In this document: positions 17,830-26,246 of the stretch, piece after piece
Layout of the letters: each line of letters opens with the position of its first letter
Position numbering within the stretch: the first letter of the stretch is position 1
Origin: Novosphingobium acidiphilum DSM 19966
GTDB taxonomy: Bacteria; Pseudomonadota; Alphaproteobacteria; Sphingomonadales; Sphingomonadaceae
Assembly (NCBI RefSeq): GCF_000429005.1
Contig: NZ_AUBA01000009.1
Span: forward strand, 62,001-126,000
Reading direction: 5' to 3'
Length of the DNA: 64,000 bases
Made by a program: the position numbers and the translations under genes
Notes under the pieces: model-generated
Database searches by the model: none
Seen by the model: the letters and a program-made list of their open reading frames with translations, nothing else
Told to the model about the DNA's origin: nothing

Positions 17830-18702
17830 TCAGGCTTTTGGTGCCGCGGCCAGCTGTTCCAGCGCTTCGAACAGCCCGGGGCTGTCAGGGTCCCAGCTGT
17901 GGCGCGGACCAACGGTCAGCCCACCGTCGACGATCAGGCTGGTGCCGGTGACAAACGCGGCTGCTTCGCTGGCCAGAAACAGCACGGCCTGCGCGATGTC
18001 CTGCGCCTGGCCGCCGCGCGCCACGGGCTGGGCTGCCTGCGACATCTGCGAAATCGCCGCCTTGGCCATGGTTTCGGTATCGCCGGTCAGGTCGAGCGAC
18101 CGGGTAAAGATATTGGTGTTGATGAAACCGGGCTGCACCGCGGCAACACGAATGCCGTGCCTGGCCAGATCGGCCGCCGCCACTTTGGTCAGGTGCAGAA
18201 CGCCGGCCTTGGCCACGGCATAGGCGCTGGGCGAATAGCCGGGGCCGATCGCGGCCACGCTCGATGTGTTGATGATCGCCGCGCCGCCGGACCGGGCCGA
18301 AGCGCGGCCCTTCATGTGGGGCACGGCATAGCGGATGCCGAACGCGACCGACCGCAGCAGCAGATCCATCGTGCGGTCCCACCCGGCCGGATCGATTTCG
18401 TCGATCGGCGCGCGATCGCCACCGGCACCGGCGTTGTTGAACACCACGTCGATACCGCCGGTTTCGGCGCCGGCGCGATCCATCAGCGCGCGGATATCCT
18501 CGGTGCTGGTAACATCGGTCAGGTGTGTGCGGATTTCACCGTTTGACGCAGCCGCGGTGGCGGCAAGACCCTCGGCATCGATGTCGGCGGCATAGACGAT
18601 CGCGCCTTCGCCCGCAAAAGCCAGCGCGGTGGCGCGGCCGATGCCCGAAGCGGCGCCGGTGACGACGATGGTTTTCCCGGCGAACCGTGAAGGCGTGCTC
18701 AT
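17830..18702 (-). CDS. Short-chain dehydrogenase/reductase
   Basis: A 290-residue classical SDR. Cofactor motif TGAASGIG at 15-22, NNAG at 89-92, and catalytic Ser147/148, Tyr161 and Lys165 are all present. Asp40 at the end of beta-2 (YAADIDAE) favours NAD over NADP. It is the first catabolic gene after blh, 137 bases downstream of it, and 139 bases upstream of the ACAD11-like gene. The ATG at 18702 gives MSTPSRFAGK; the frame stays open upstream but only as an antisense artefact of blh. Likely oxidises a hydroxy-acyl intermediate or alcohol. Confidence 0.9.
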   Translation of the reverse strand: MSTPSRFAGKTIVVTGAASGIGRATALAFAGEGAIVYAADIDAEGLAATAAASNGEIRTHLTDVTSTEDIRALMDRAGAETGGIDVVFNNAGAGGDRAPIDEIDPAGWDRTMDLLLRSVAFGIRYAVPHMKGRASARSGGAAIINTSSVAAIGPGYSPSAYAVAKAGVLHLTKVAAADLARHGIRVAAVQPGFINTNIFTRSLDLTGDTETMAKAAISQMSQAAQPVARGGQAQDIAQAVLFLASEAAAFVTGTSLIVDGGLTVGPRHSWDPDSPGLFEALEQLAAAPKA

Positions 18703-18839
18703 GGCGGTGGTAATCCTGTCCCGAATGGTTGCATGTTTGGCACAAGCTTGGGGCGCATCGCGCGGTGCGTCAATGGGCCTGCGCCCGACGCTACGGCACA
18801 GGGCCGTGTTCGATGATCGGTGGCGTTCAGCCCGGCAGG

Positions 18840-19811
18840 TCAGCCGTGGCCAGGGCGGCGGACATGGCGTTCCAGCGCCAGCGACAGCGCCAGATGCGGC
18901 GCGGCGACAATCGACAGCAGGCAGAACGCATCGCCCCCCACCAGCAACAGCGTGGCCGGGCGCGCCATCAGCAACCCCTTGCCCCACAGCGCGCCAAGCC
19001 AGATTGCCAGCACCAGCACGGTCAGGCCGGCGCCCTGATGCTTTGCGGCACCGTGGCGCATCGGCGGCAGCGCGCGCACCACCTGGCGCCAGTGCAACGG
19101 GGCATGCAGACCGACAAAAAACACGCCGAACCCGATCAGCGGGGGCAAGGTCAGCAGGCAGGCATAACTCATGGTCTGGGCCATGACCCAGGCCCGGTTC
19201 CCGGCCTGCCATGCCAGGATCAGCCCGACCAGCGTGACGAGCAGTGTCATGGGTGCCATCGCCGCCGCCCAGGCCGCGATCGGCGTGCCCAGCGGCGATG
19301 CGGTCATCGCCGTGAACAGCGCGGCCACCGCCTGCGGCGCGGCCAGCGCGGCGGTGGCAATCACCGCCAGCCCGGCCATCAGGCGCAACAGCCCGGCCGG
19401 CAGCATCGCCCAATCTTCGCCAAAATGCAGCGCGGCCAGCGCCAGAAACACCAGCAGCGCCAAGACCGGAGCCAGCCACCACAGCATGGCCATGGCCGCG
19501 GCCACGCCGATATAGGCTGTGACCAGTGCCGCCATCAGCCGCCGGCCGGTGCGCCAGGCGGTCGCTGCCAGCGCCATGTCGCAGGCCCCGTGCGGCAATC
19601 CGCCGATCAGCATGACCGCGATCGCCGTCGCGGTAACCGGTGCGCTGTCGATTGCCCACCACCCAAACCGCGATCCCATGCCGCAACCGCAGGCCAGCAC
19701 GGCCAATGGCCAGAACAACGGCGAAACCTGGCCGGCGGGTGCCGACCAGGTTTCGTTGTTACAAACCGGTTGTCGCGCGCGCGGTGCAGGCGACCGGGCA
19801 GCGGCCTGCAT
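18840..19811 (-). CDS. blh: Beta-carotene 15,15'-dioxygenase, Brp/Blh family
   Basis: A 323-residue, seven- to nine-helix inner-membrane enzyme that cleaves beta-carotene into two retinals. The iron-binding histidines of the family are visible: His74 in GLPHGACD, His129 in ALHFGED, and His236/His240 in GLHAPLH; His306 in APHLALS is also conserved-looking. The spacing between the first three sites (55 and 107 residues) fits Blh. The start codon shares its A with the rhodopsin stop (TGATG on the minus strand), so retinal supply is coupled to opsin synthesis. Carotenoid synthesis genes are not in the window. Confidence 0.93.
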   Translation of the reverse strand: MQAAARSPAPRARQPVCNNETWSAPAGQVSPLFWPLAVLACGCGMGSRFGWWAIDSAPVTATAIAVMLIGGLPHGACDMALAATAWRTGRRLMAALVTAYIGVAAAMAMLWWLAPVLALLVFLALAALHFGEDWAMLPAGLLRLMAGLAVIATAALAAPQAVAALFTAMTASPLGTPIAAWAAAMAPMTLLVTLVGLILAWQAGNRAWVMAQTMSYACLLTLPPLIGFGVFFVGLHAPLHWRQVVRALPPMRHGAAKHQGAGLTVLVLAIWLGALWGKGLLMARPATLLLVGGDAFCLLSIVAAPHLALSLALERHVRRPGHG

Positions 19812-20557
19812 CAGGCCTCTTCAAGCCGCGATTTGCGCACCGCGATGTTGAAGATCAGCACGCCGACCACTGCCTTGGCCACCAGATCGGCCAGCGTATA
19901 GCCGACCTGGATCGTGGTCGTGGCATCGGGACCGCTCAGGTGCACATAAGGTGCCATATAGACGATGGGATAGAACCCCCAGCTGGCAAAAGTCAGCAGG
20001 CGTGCCTGCTTGACCAGACCCTTGACGGCTTCGGGCTGACGTTCGATCGAGGCACCAAGTCCGCTGAACAGTTGCCATACGATGTATACGAACGGGACCG
20101 CCGACAACGTGCCCCACAAGGCGCGGGTCGGAATGTCGCTGGCGATTTCGCCGGGATAGCCCAGCACGATCATCAGTGCTGCTGCCGAACCCAGGGTCAA
20201 GGCCTTGCGGCTGGTTTCGGCTGCGTCGAGCCGCATCACCAGCACCAGTTCAACCAGCAGCAACGGCACGGTCAGCAGCCAGTCGACATAGCGATAGGCG
20301 TCGTTGAAGGCATAGCCGGTAACCGCGACCACGCCGTTCTTCACATCGAACGCCGCTTCCCAGCTGTTGAAAATCCGCAAATAGTGATAGGCGGCGATGA
20401 AAGTAACCAGCCCGGATACGGTTACCGCGGTGCGATAATTGCGCGAAAATTCCGAACGTCCCAGCCACAAAAACAGAGTCGTGGCAGCCATTGCTGCAAA
20501 AGTGAATGAAAATGCATTATAAATAAGCGAATATTGAAATAGGGTTATGCCCTGCAT
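19811..20557 (-). CDS. Proton-pumping rhodopsin, proteorhodopsin/xanthorhodopsin type
   Basis: A 248-residue seven-helix retinal protein that exports protons in light. Helix C reads RYVDWLLTVPLLLVE: Arg89, proton acceptor Asp92, Thr96 and donor Glu103, the DTE pattern of outward proton pumps. His58 matches the conserved helix-B His of proteorhodopsins, and Asp224 with Schiff-base Lys228 lies in helix G (LADLVAKAVVG). Leu100 at the colour-tuning position predicts green absorption. By hand alignment Gly149 (in LWGTLS) replaces the bulky residue near the retinal ring, the gap used by carotenoid antennas. The ATG at 20557 is preferred; a TTG 18 bases earlier is possible. Confidence 0.95.
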   Translation of the reverse strand: MQGITLFQYSLIYNAFSFTFAAMAATTLFLWLGRSEFSRNYRTAVTVSGLVTFIAAYHYLRIFNSWEAAFDVKNGVVAVTGYAFNDAYRYVDWLLTVPLLLVELVLVMRLDAAETSRKALTLGSAAALMIVLGYPGEIASDIPTRALWGTLSAVPFVYIVWQLFSGLGASIERQPEAVKGLVKQARLLTFASWGFYPIVYMAPYVHLSGPDATTTIQVGYTLADLVAKAVVGVLIFNIAVRKSRLEEA

Positions 20558-20974
20558 ATACCATCTCTGTGGCAAACTTTAGATATGACATACGACTGTC
20601 GATTTAATCACGATTACACCTGTTCTGAATGGCGACAACATGAACTTTTGTGCCACGGGTCTGCGACCAAACCGGCCGGTGCGCCGTGCCGCGCCGGATT
20701 TGCGGCGTATTTGCGCCGTCTGACAGATGTCCGGGCCTTGGGCCGGCCGGATCGTCCGTGCCCGATGATCCGCGTCGTTGCCCTGCCTTTTCGTGCAAGG
20801 CGGGCCGTGCGGGTTCAGGCACCGCGTCTGCGAAGCGGCTTGACGCTACGGCATGCTGAATGCCGGTGGTACGTGGCGCAAATCGCTGAAATGCGGGCTT
20901 GATGGGCCGTGCAACTCGCCTTAACCTCTCGCTTAAGATCACGCCGCGGCCTGATCAGGCGAGAGGAACCCGTA
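20558..20974. other. Divergent intergenic region between rhodopsin and acyl-CoA dehydrogenase
   Basis: 417 bp that must contain both promoters. The half next to the rhodopsin (about 20515-20650) is clearly more A/T-rich than surrounding DNA and is the likely rhodopsin promoter zone; a TTGTCG element lies on the minus strand near 20630-20635. The other half has a GAGAGG ribosome site at 20961-20966 serving the gene at 20975. The open frame 20585-20902 has an Arg/Cys-rich product unlike a protein and is not accepted. Confidence 0.55.
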
Positions 20975-22138
20975 ATGACCGATCTGGACACTTTCCGCGC
21001 GGAGATCCGCGCCTGGCTTGAAGCCAATTGCCCCGCCGAGATGCGCAAGCCGGTGCAGGACGAGGACGATGTGTGCTGGGGCGGCCGCAATTTCGTGTTC
21101 AAAAGCGCGGCACAGAAGCAGTGGCTCGATGTCTGCGTGGCCAAGGGCTATACCGTGCCCGACTGGCCGCAGGCCTATGGCGGCGCGGGGATGAACCCGG
21201 CGCAGGCCAAGATCTGGCGCGAAGAACTGGCACGGATCGGCGGACGTCCGCCGCTGTCGAGCTTTGGCATCTGGATGTTGGGCCCCGCGCTGCTGAAATT
21301 CGGCACCGAAGACCAGAAAGTGCACTATCTGGGCCAGATTGCGCGCGGTGAAATCCGCTGGTGCCAGGGGTATTCCGAGCCGGGTTCCGGGTCCGACCTG
21401 GTCAGTTTGCAGACCTTTGGCGAGGATCGGGGCGATCACTGGGTGGTCAACGGGCAAAAGATCTGGACCAGCTATGCCAACAAGGCCGACTGGATTTTCT
21501 GCCTGGTGCGCACGGACAAGGCGAACAAGTACCAGGGCATCAGTTTCCTGCTGTTCGACATGACCACGCCCGGGGTTTCGACCAGGCCGATCAAGCTGAT
21601 CAGCGGCAATTCGCCGTTCTGCGAAACCTTTTTCGACAATGTGGTCGTGCCCAAGGCGCAGATCGTGGGCGAATTGAACCGCGGCTGGGATGTTGCGAAA
21701 TACCTGCTGGGCCACGAGCGCGAGATGATTTCGGGCGCGGGCGGGGGTGAGCGGCTCAACGCGATCGGTGCGGTGGTCAACCGCCAGGGCGGCATCGACA
21801 ATCCGGTGCTGCGTGCCGATCTTGCGCTGTTCGATATCGATGCTCTGGCCTTTGCGGCAATGGGCGAAAAGTTCCTCGACGAAGCCAAAGTGGGCAAAGC
21901 CCACCCGGCGCAGCCCAACATGATGAAATATTCGGGCACCGAACTGAACAAGCGGCGGCACGAACTGCTGATGGCGGCCGGCGGATCGACCGCGCTGGAA
22001 TGGGACAGCGCCGAAACGCGCGGCGGTGCGCCTTCGCGCGGGTGGCTGCGGACCAAGGCCAATTCGATCGAAGGCGGCACCAGCGAAGTGATGCTGAACG
22101 TGGTTGCCAAGCGCATCCTCGATCTGCCCGGCGCCTAG
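20975..22138 (+). CDS. Acyl-CoA dehydrogenase (first of an unlike pair)
   Basis: A 387-residue flavoprotein that would introduce a 2,3 double bond into an acyl-CoA. The GYSEPGSGSDLVSLQTF segment near 133-149 is the FAD/substrate motif, and the C-terminus SIEGGTSEVMLNVVAKRILDLP is the usual IxGGTSEI end. The N-terminal half (WLEANCPAEM, YGGAGMNPAQA) resembles FadE subunits that pair with a second chain. It is followed by another acyl-CoA dehydrogenase and an SDR on the same strand. The start ATG lies eight bases after GAGAGG. Confidence 0.9.
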   Translation: MTDLDTFRAEIRAWLEANCPAEMRKPVQDEDDVCWGGRNFVFKSAAQKQWLDVCVAKGYTVPDWPQAYGGAGMNPAQAKIWREELARIGGRPPLSSFGIWMLGPALLKFGTEDQKVHYLGQIARGEIRWCQGYSEPGSGSDLVSLQTFGEDRGDHWVVNGQKIWTSYANKADWIFCLVRTDKANKYQGISFLLFDMTTPGVSTRPIKLISGNSPFCETFFDNVVVPKAQIVGELNRGWDVAKYLLGHEREMISGAGGGERLNAIGAVVNRQGGIDNPVLRADLALFDIDALAFAAMGEKFLDEAKVGKAHPAQPNMMKYSGTELNKRRHELLMAAGGSTALEWDSAETRGGAPSRGWLRTKANSIEGGTSEVMLNVVAKRILDLPGA

Positions 22139-22140
22139 CA

Positions 22141-22184
22141 GTGTCAGGGTTCGCGTCCGCCGCGGCGGACGCGAACCCTGACAC
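22141..22184. repeat. Perfect 44-nt palindrome between two acyl-CoA dehydrogenase genes
   Basis: The left arm GTGTCAGGGTTCGCGTCCGCCG (22 bases, here 22141-22162) is followed directly by its exact reverse complement, ending CCTGACAC. It starts three bases after the stop codon and ends about 20 bases before the next ribosome site (GGAGG at 22206). There is no T-run, so it is not a standard terminator. Confidence 0.9.
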
Positions 22185-22215
22185 CACGACAATTCCTGAT
22201 TTTGCGGAGGGCGAA

Positions 22216-23355
22216 ATGCCGCTGTACCATACCGAAGACCAGGCCATGCTGGCCGAAACCGTCACCGGCTTCATCGCCGACGAAGGCGCGATCAAGGCGC
22301 AATTGCGGCGTCTGCGCGATGCCGACGATGCGGCCGGCTATGACCCGAAGCTGTGGAAACAGTTTGCCGAAATGGGCCTGACCGGAATTTGCGTGGCCGA
22401 GACCGATGGCGGTCTGGGGCTGGGCCATGTCGAAGCGGGGATCGTGCTGCGCGAAGTGGGCCGCAATCTGACCCCGTCGCCGTTTCTTTCAACCGCGGTG
22501 ATCGGCGCAACCGCGCTGGCACATGCATCGGACGATCTGAAGGGGCGCTATTTGCCGGGGATCGTTGCGGGTGACAGCGTGCTGGCCCTGGCGCTGGACG
22601 AAGGTGCCAAGCACCGGCCCGAACGCATCGCGGTCAAGGCCGAACGCGCGGGCAACGGCTTTCGCCTGACCGGCAGGAAGGACTTTGTGGTCTACGGCGC
22701 GACTGCCGATGCGCTGATCGTGGCGGCACGCACTTCGGGCAGCGATCGCGATGCCGACGGCGTGACGCTGTTTGCGGTGCCGCGCGATGCCGCAGGCATC
22801 GGCCACAATGCGGTGCGGCTGGTCGACAGTTCGATCGCCAGCCACGTCACCTTTGACGGGGTCGAAATCGACGGCGGCACGGTGATCGGCGAAGTCGATG
22901 GCGGGCGCGCGCTGCTGAACACCGTGCTCAACGCCGGGCGGATCGGCGCCGCTGCGGAATTGACCGGGGTGGGCAGCGGGGCCTTTGCGATCACCACCGC
23001 CTATCTGAAAGTGCGCAAGCAGTTCGGCAAACTGATCGGCGAATTCCAGGCCCTGCAACACCGCGCCGCGCATCTTTATGCCGAACTCGAAATTGCCGAT
23101 GCCGCGGTGATCAAGGCGCAGCAATTGCTCGACGGCGGATCGGCGCAGGCCGATCTGATGGTCAGTGTGGCCAAGGCCAAGGCGACCATGGCCACCAACC
23201 TGGCGGTGCGCGAAGGCGTGCAGATGCACGGCGGCGTCGGCATGACCGACGAATACGACATCGGCCTGTACATGAAGCGCGACCGTGCGCTCGCCGAATT
23301 CCTTGGCGATGCCAGCTATCACGCCGACCGCGTTGCCACGCTGTCGGGCTATTGA
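22216..23355 (+). CDS. Acyl-CoA dehydrogenase (second of an unlike pair)
   Basis: A 379-residue acyl-CoA dehydrogenase-fold protein. It has the C-terminal QMHGGVGMTDEYDIGLYMKR signature of the family but lacks the GGTSEI-like end, finishing FLGDASYHADRVATLSGY; the FAD motif region is also weaker (FVVYGATADALIVAART). This is the pattern of the non-identical partner subunit in heteromeric dehydrogenases such as those of steroid side-chain breakdown, where only one chain has a complete active site. GGAGG at 22206 sets the ATG at 22216. Confidence 0.88.
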   Translation: MPLYHTEDQAMLAETVTGFIADEGAIKAQLRRLRDADDAAGYDPKLWKQFAEMGLTGICVAETDGGLGLGHVEAGIVLREVGRNLTPSPFLSTAVIGATALAHASDDLKGRYLPGIVAGDSVLALALDEGAKHRPERIAVKAERAGNGFRLTGRKDFVVYGATADALIVAARTSGSDRDADGVTLFAVPRDAAGIGHNAVRLVDSSIASHVTFDGVEIDGGTVIGEVDGGRALLNTVLNAGRIGAAAELTGVGSGAFAITTAYLKVRKQFGKLIGEFQALQHRAAHLYAELEIADAAVIKAQQLLDGGSAQADLMVSVAKAKATMATNLAVREGVQMHGGVGMTDEYDIGLYMKRDRALAEFLGDASYHADRVATLSGY

Positions 23356-23366
23356 GGACCAGATCG

Positions 23367-24167
23367 ATGGATTTTGCAAAGCTGTTCAGCCTTGAAGGCC
23401 GCGTTGCGGTTGTAACCGGCGGGTCGCGCGGGATCGGCGCGATGATTGCCGAGGGCTTTCTCGATGCCGGGTGCGCGCGCGTCTATATCACTGCGCGCAA
23501 GGCCGAAGTGGTGGCCGAAACCGCCGCGCGGCTGGGCGATCGCTGCATCGCGCTGCCGGGGGATATTTCCACCACCGCGGGGATCGAGGCGCTGGTCGAG
23601 GATCTGGCCACGCGCGAAAGCAAGCTCGACATCCTGGTCAACAACGCCGGTGTGGCATGGGGCGCCGATTTCGAAGTCTTTCCCGAAATGGGTTGGGACA
23701 AGGTGATGAACCTGAACGTCAAGACACCGTTTTTCCTGACGCAGCAGCTGTTGCCGCTGCTCAAGGCGGCGGCGGTCGATCACCCGGCCAAGGTCATCAA
23801 TATCGCCTCGATCGACGGACTGCGGATCAATCCGTGGGAAACCTATTCTTACCAGGCGTCAAAGGCCGCGGTTGTCCACCTGACCAAGCGCATGGCCGCG
23901 CGGCTGATCCGCGACAATATCGTGGCCAGCTGTATCTGCCCCGGCGCGTTTCCGTCGGAAATGAACAAGGCGGCCAAGCTTGCACCCGAAAAGTCGGCTG
24001 CGGGCATCCCTTCGCGCCGCGTCGGCACGATCGAAGACATGGCAGGCGGCGCGATCTATCTTGCCAGCCGCGCCGGCGACTATGTGGTGGGCACGCCGCT
24101 GCCGATCGACGGCGGTATCGTCAACGGCTGGATCCCGTCCGAATTCACCGATCCGTCGGGGCATTGA
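23367..24167 (+). CDS. Short-chain dehydrogenase/reductase
   Basis: A 266-residue classical SDR with TGGSRGIG at 17-24, NNAG at 92-95, Ser148 and Tyr162/Lys166. Arg45 after beta-2 (TARKAE) favours NADP. It starts 11 bases after the second acyl-CoA dehydrogenase, so it completes a three-gene operon; a role on the hydroxy- or keto-acyl product of the pair is plausible but not proven. Confidence 0.9.
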   Translation: MDFAKLFSLEGRVAVVTGGSRGIGAMIAEGFLDAGCARVYITARKAEVVAETAARLGDRCIALPGDISTTAGIEALVEDLATRESKLDILVNNAGVAWGADFEVFPEMGWDKVMNLNVKTPFFLTQQLLPLLKAAAVDHPAKVINIASIDGLRINPWETYSYQASKAAVVHLTKRMAARLIRDNIVASCICPGAFPSEMNKAAKLAPEKSAAGIPSRRVGTIEDMAGGAIYLASRAGDYVVGTPLPIDGGIVNGWIPSEFTDPSGH

Positions 24168-24251
24168 ACCTGCGTTGGTGATGACACGTCTGTCGCGGTG
24201 ACAGTGCGCGCCGACCTCCTGCCCTGTCGGGGCAGGGGGTCGGTACCACAG

Positions 24252-25139
24252 TCACAGCGGCCTGATGGTGATCAGCCACAGATCGGGCGGCGCATTGAGC
24301 CGCAGCGGCGGTATCGTGGCCGCACCCAGGCCGGCGGTGACCACGATGGTATAGCCCGGCGTCTGCACCAGCCCGCAACGGAACCGCGGTTCATAGCGCT
24401 GTTCCCAGTGCAGATAATCGAACGAGTTGTCGAAGCCGGGAAACACGATCTGGCCGCAATGGGTATGCCCGGCCAGCACCAGCGGCACCGCCGACGGCAC
24501 GGTCGATGGTCCCGGCGGGGCATGGGTCATGATCACGGGCAGGCCGCCAAGGCGCTGTGCCTCGTCCATCAGCGGGGCCATGTCCCACGCATCCATCCGG
24601 TCCATCTCCACCCCGATCAGCGCGATCGGCCCGACGCGCGCCGCATGGTTGCGCAGCACCGTGACGCCGGCGCGCCGCAACGCGGCCACCACCGTGTCGG
24701 GCGCGGTTGCGGTGTCATGATTGCCCAGCATGGCAAAGGTGCCCAGCGGCGTATGCAGACGTGACAAGGGGCCGACCATGTCCCACGGCCGGAAATCGCG
24801 GTTGTGCGGGGCATAGCCATTGACCAGGTCGCCGGCGATCAGCACCGCATCGGGGCGCAGCGCGTTGATCTGGGTGACGATCCGTTGCAGCCGCGCAGGC
24901 GGCATCGCCGCATTGCCGATATGGATGTCGGAGATCAGCACCACGCGCAATGGTGGCGTGCCATGCGGCAGACGCGCGGTGACAAACGTGGCCTGGCGCA
25001 CCACCGGATCGGACCGTGCCTCGCGCCAGCCGATCACCACCAGCGCGGTCAGGGCCAGCAGCAGGCCTGCGGCAAGGATGCGGCGATAGGGTCGCATGGG
25101 CTTGGTGGGGGGTCCGATCGGCGGGATAGGCGCCAGCAT
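24252..25139 (-). CDS. Membrane-anchored metallophosphoesterase, YkuE/YaeI type
   Basis: A 295-residue calcineurin-fold phosphoesterase. A single N-terminal transmembrane segment (about 20-40, ILAAGLLLALTALVVIGW) anchors it. The two-metal motifs are complete: SDIHIG, AGDLVNG, GNHD, MTHAP and AGHTHCGQ. Relatives act on lipid-linked phosphates such as UDP-diacylglucosamine or phosphatidylglycerophosphate; the substrate here is unknown. It starts 11 bases after the gmk stop on the same strand, so they may be co-transcribed. The start might be the later Met15. Confidence 0.88.
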   Translation of the reverse strand: MLAPIPPIGPPTKPMRPYRRILAAGLLLALTALVVIGWREARSDPVVRQATFVTARLPHGTPPLRVVLISDIHIGNAAMPPARLQRIVTQINALRPDAVLIAGDLVNGYAPHNRDFRPWDMVGPLSRLHTPLGTFAMLGNHDTATAPDTVVAALRRAGVTVLRNHAARVGPIALIGVEMDRMDAWDMAPLMDEAQRLGGLPVIMTHAPPGPSTVPSAVPLVLAGHTHCGQIVFPGFDNSFDYLHWEQRYEPRFRCGLVQTPGYTIVVTAGLGAATIPPLRLNAPPDLWLITIRPL

Positions 25140-25150
25140 TGTCCGGCGCG

Positions 25151-25801
25151 TCAGTCGCGCGTCAATTGCCTTACAAAATCGATCAGACCGGTCTGGCGCT
25201 TTCGCCGCATGCGTTCGGCAGCCAGGATCTGGCGCACTTTTTCAAAACAGGTTTCGACATCGTCGTTGACCACGACATAGTCGTACGCGTCCCAGTGGCT
25301 GATTTCGGCCTGCGCACGTGCCATGCGGGCACCGATCACCTCCTGGCTGTCGGTGCCGCGCCCTTCCAGACGGCGGCGCAGTTCGTCCAGGCTTGGCGGC
25401 AGGATGAACACGCGCACCACGTCGGCCTCGGCCTTCTGATGCAATTGCTGCGTACCCTGCCAGTCGATATCGAACAGGAAATCCTGCCCCAGTTTCAATC
25501 CGGTGCGGATCTGTCCCTTGGGCGTGCCATAGCTGTTGCCGAAGACATGGGCCCATTCATAGAATTCGTTCGTGTCGACCATGCGGTCGAATTCGGCCTG
25601 CGAAATGAAGTGATAATCGCGCCCGTCGATTTCGCCGGGGCGGATCGGCCGAGTCGTGGCCGATACCGACAGCCCCAGTTCGGGTTCCGCCTCAAGCAAT
25701 TTGCGCGCAATCGTGGTCTTGCCCGCCCCCGAAGGCGACGACAGGATGAACATCAGCCCGCGCCGGTGCAGCGCGTCGTTCGAAACGTGATCTTGGGTCA
25801 T
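25151..25801 (-). CDS. gmk: Guanylate kinase
   Basis: A 216-residue kinase that converts GMP to GDP. P-loop SSPSGAGKTT near 21-30, the GMP-binding TTRPIRPGEIDGRDYHFIS near 49-67, and the FEKVRQIL C-terminal helix are clear. The start ATG gives MTQDHVSNDALHRRG; upstream in-frame codons lie inside the preceding gene. Together with sspB it forms a group common in alphaproteobacteria. Confidence 0.96.
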   Translation of the reverse strand: MTQDHVSNDALHRRGLMFILSSPSGAGKTTIARKLLEAEPELGLSVSATTRPIRPGEIDGRDYHFISQAEFDRMVDTNEFYEWAHVFGNSYGTPKGQIRTGLKLGQDFLFDIDWQGTQQLHQKAEADVVRVFILPPSLDELRRRLEGRGTDSQEVIGARMARAQAEISHWDAYDYVVVNDDVETCFEKVRQILAAERMRRKRQTGLIDFVRQLTRD

Positions 25802-25832
25802 CCGCGCAAGTGGCAAACCACAGGGGTCAAGG

Positions 25833-26216
25833 TCAAGCGGTGTTATCATCGTCGGGCGCGGGCAGGGCGGCCCGGCCTTGTGGCTTGCGCGCCTGGCGGC
25901 GGTCGCGCAACGCCTTGGCCAGCAATCCGCCCCCGACCAGAATGGCGCCGGGCACCGAGCGGCGCGCGACTTCGGCGATGACGGTGCCAACCACGGTCTC
26001 TTTCAGTGTAGCGCCGCGAATCACCCGGCCGCCTTTCGCCGGTTTGCCCCCCAGCAGCCCGCGTTCCACCCCGCGCCGCATCAGGGTCTGGCCCGCGCGC
26101 AGCGCAAGATCGGCCGCAATCACTGACAACAACGGCGAAAGCAACGGGGGCTTGCCGTGGTCCGGCCCGGAGTCGGCCGGTGTGGCGGCGGGTTGCTTCT
26201 TTTTGAAAAACGCCAT
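25833..26216 (-). CDS. Small conserved-type protein of unknown function, 127 residues
   Basis: I do not recognise a named family. It begins with a Lys-rich patch (MAFFKKKQP), has a hydrophobic stretch LLSPLLSVIAADLALRAG (about 25-42) and a second near 85-100 (VPGAILVGGGLLAKAL), with RR-rich links and an acidic tail. This suggests membrane association. It lies between sspB and gmk on the same strand with 30-base gaps, so it is probably in their transcript. Confidence 0.65.
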   Translation of the reverse strand: MAFFKKKQPAATPADSGPDHGKPPLLSPLLSVIAADLALRAGQTLMRRGVERGLLGGKPAKGGRVIRGATLKETVVGTVIAEVARRSVPGAILVGGGLLAKALRDRRQARKPQGRAALPAPDDDNTA

Positions 26217-26246
26217 GGCCCGATCCTTGTTGCGGCCCCGGCAGCG

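Noticed and set aside
20585..20902. A 105-codon frame in the rhodopsin upstream region
   Set aside because: Arg/Cys-rich product without protein-like pattern, no ribosome site; it overlaps the region expected to hold two promoters.
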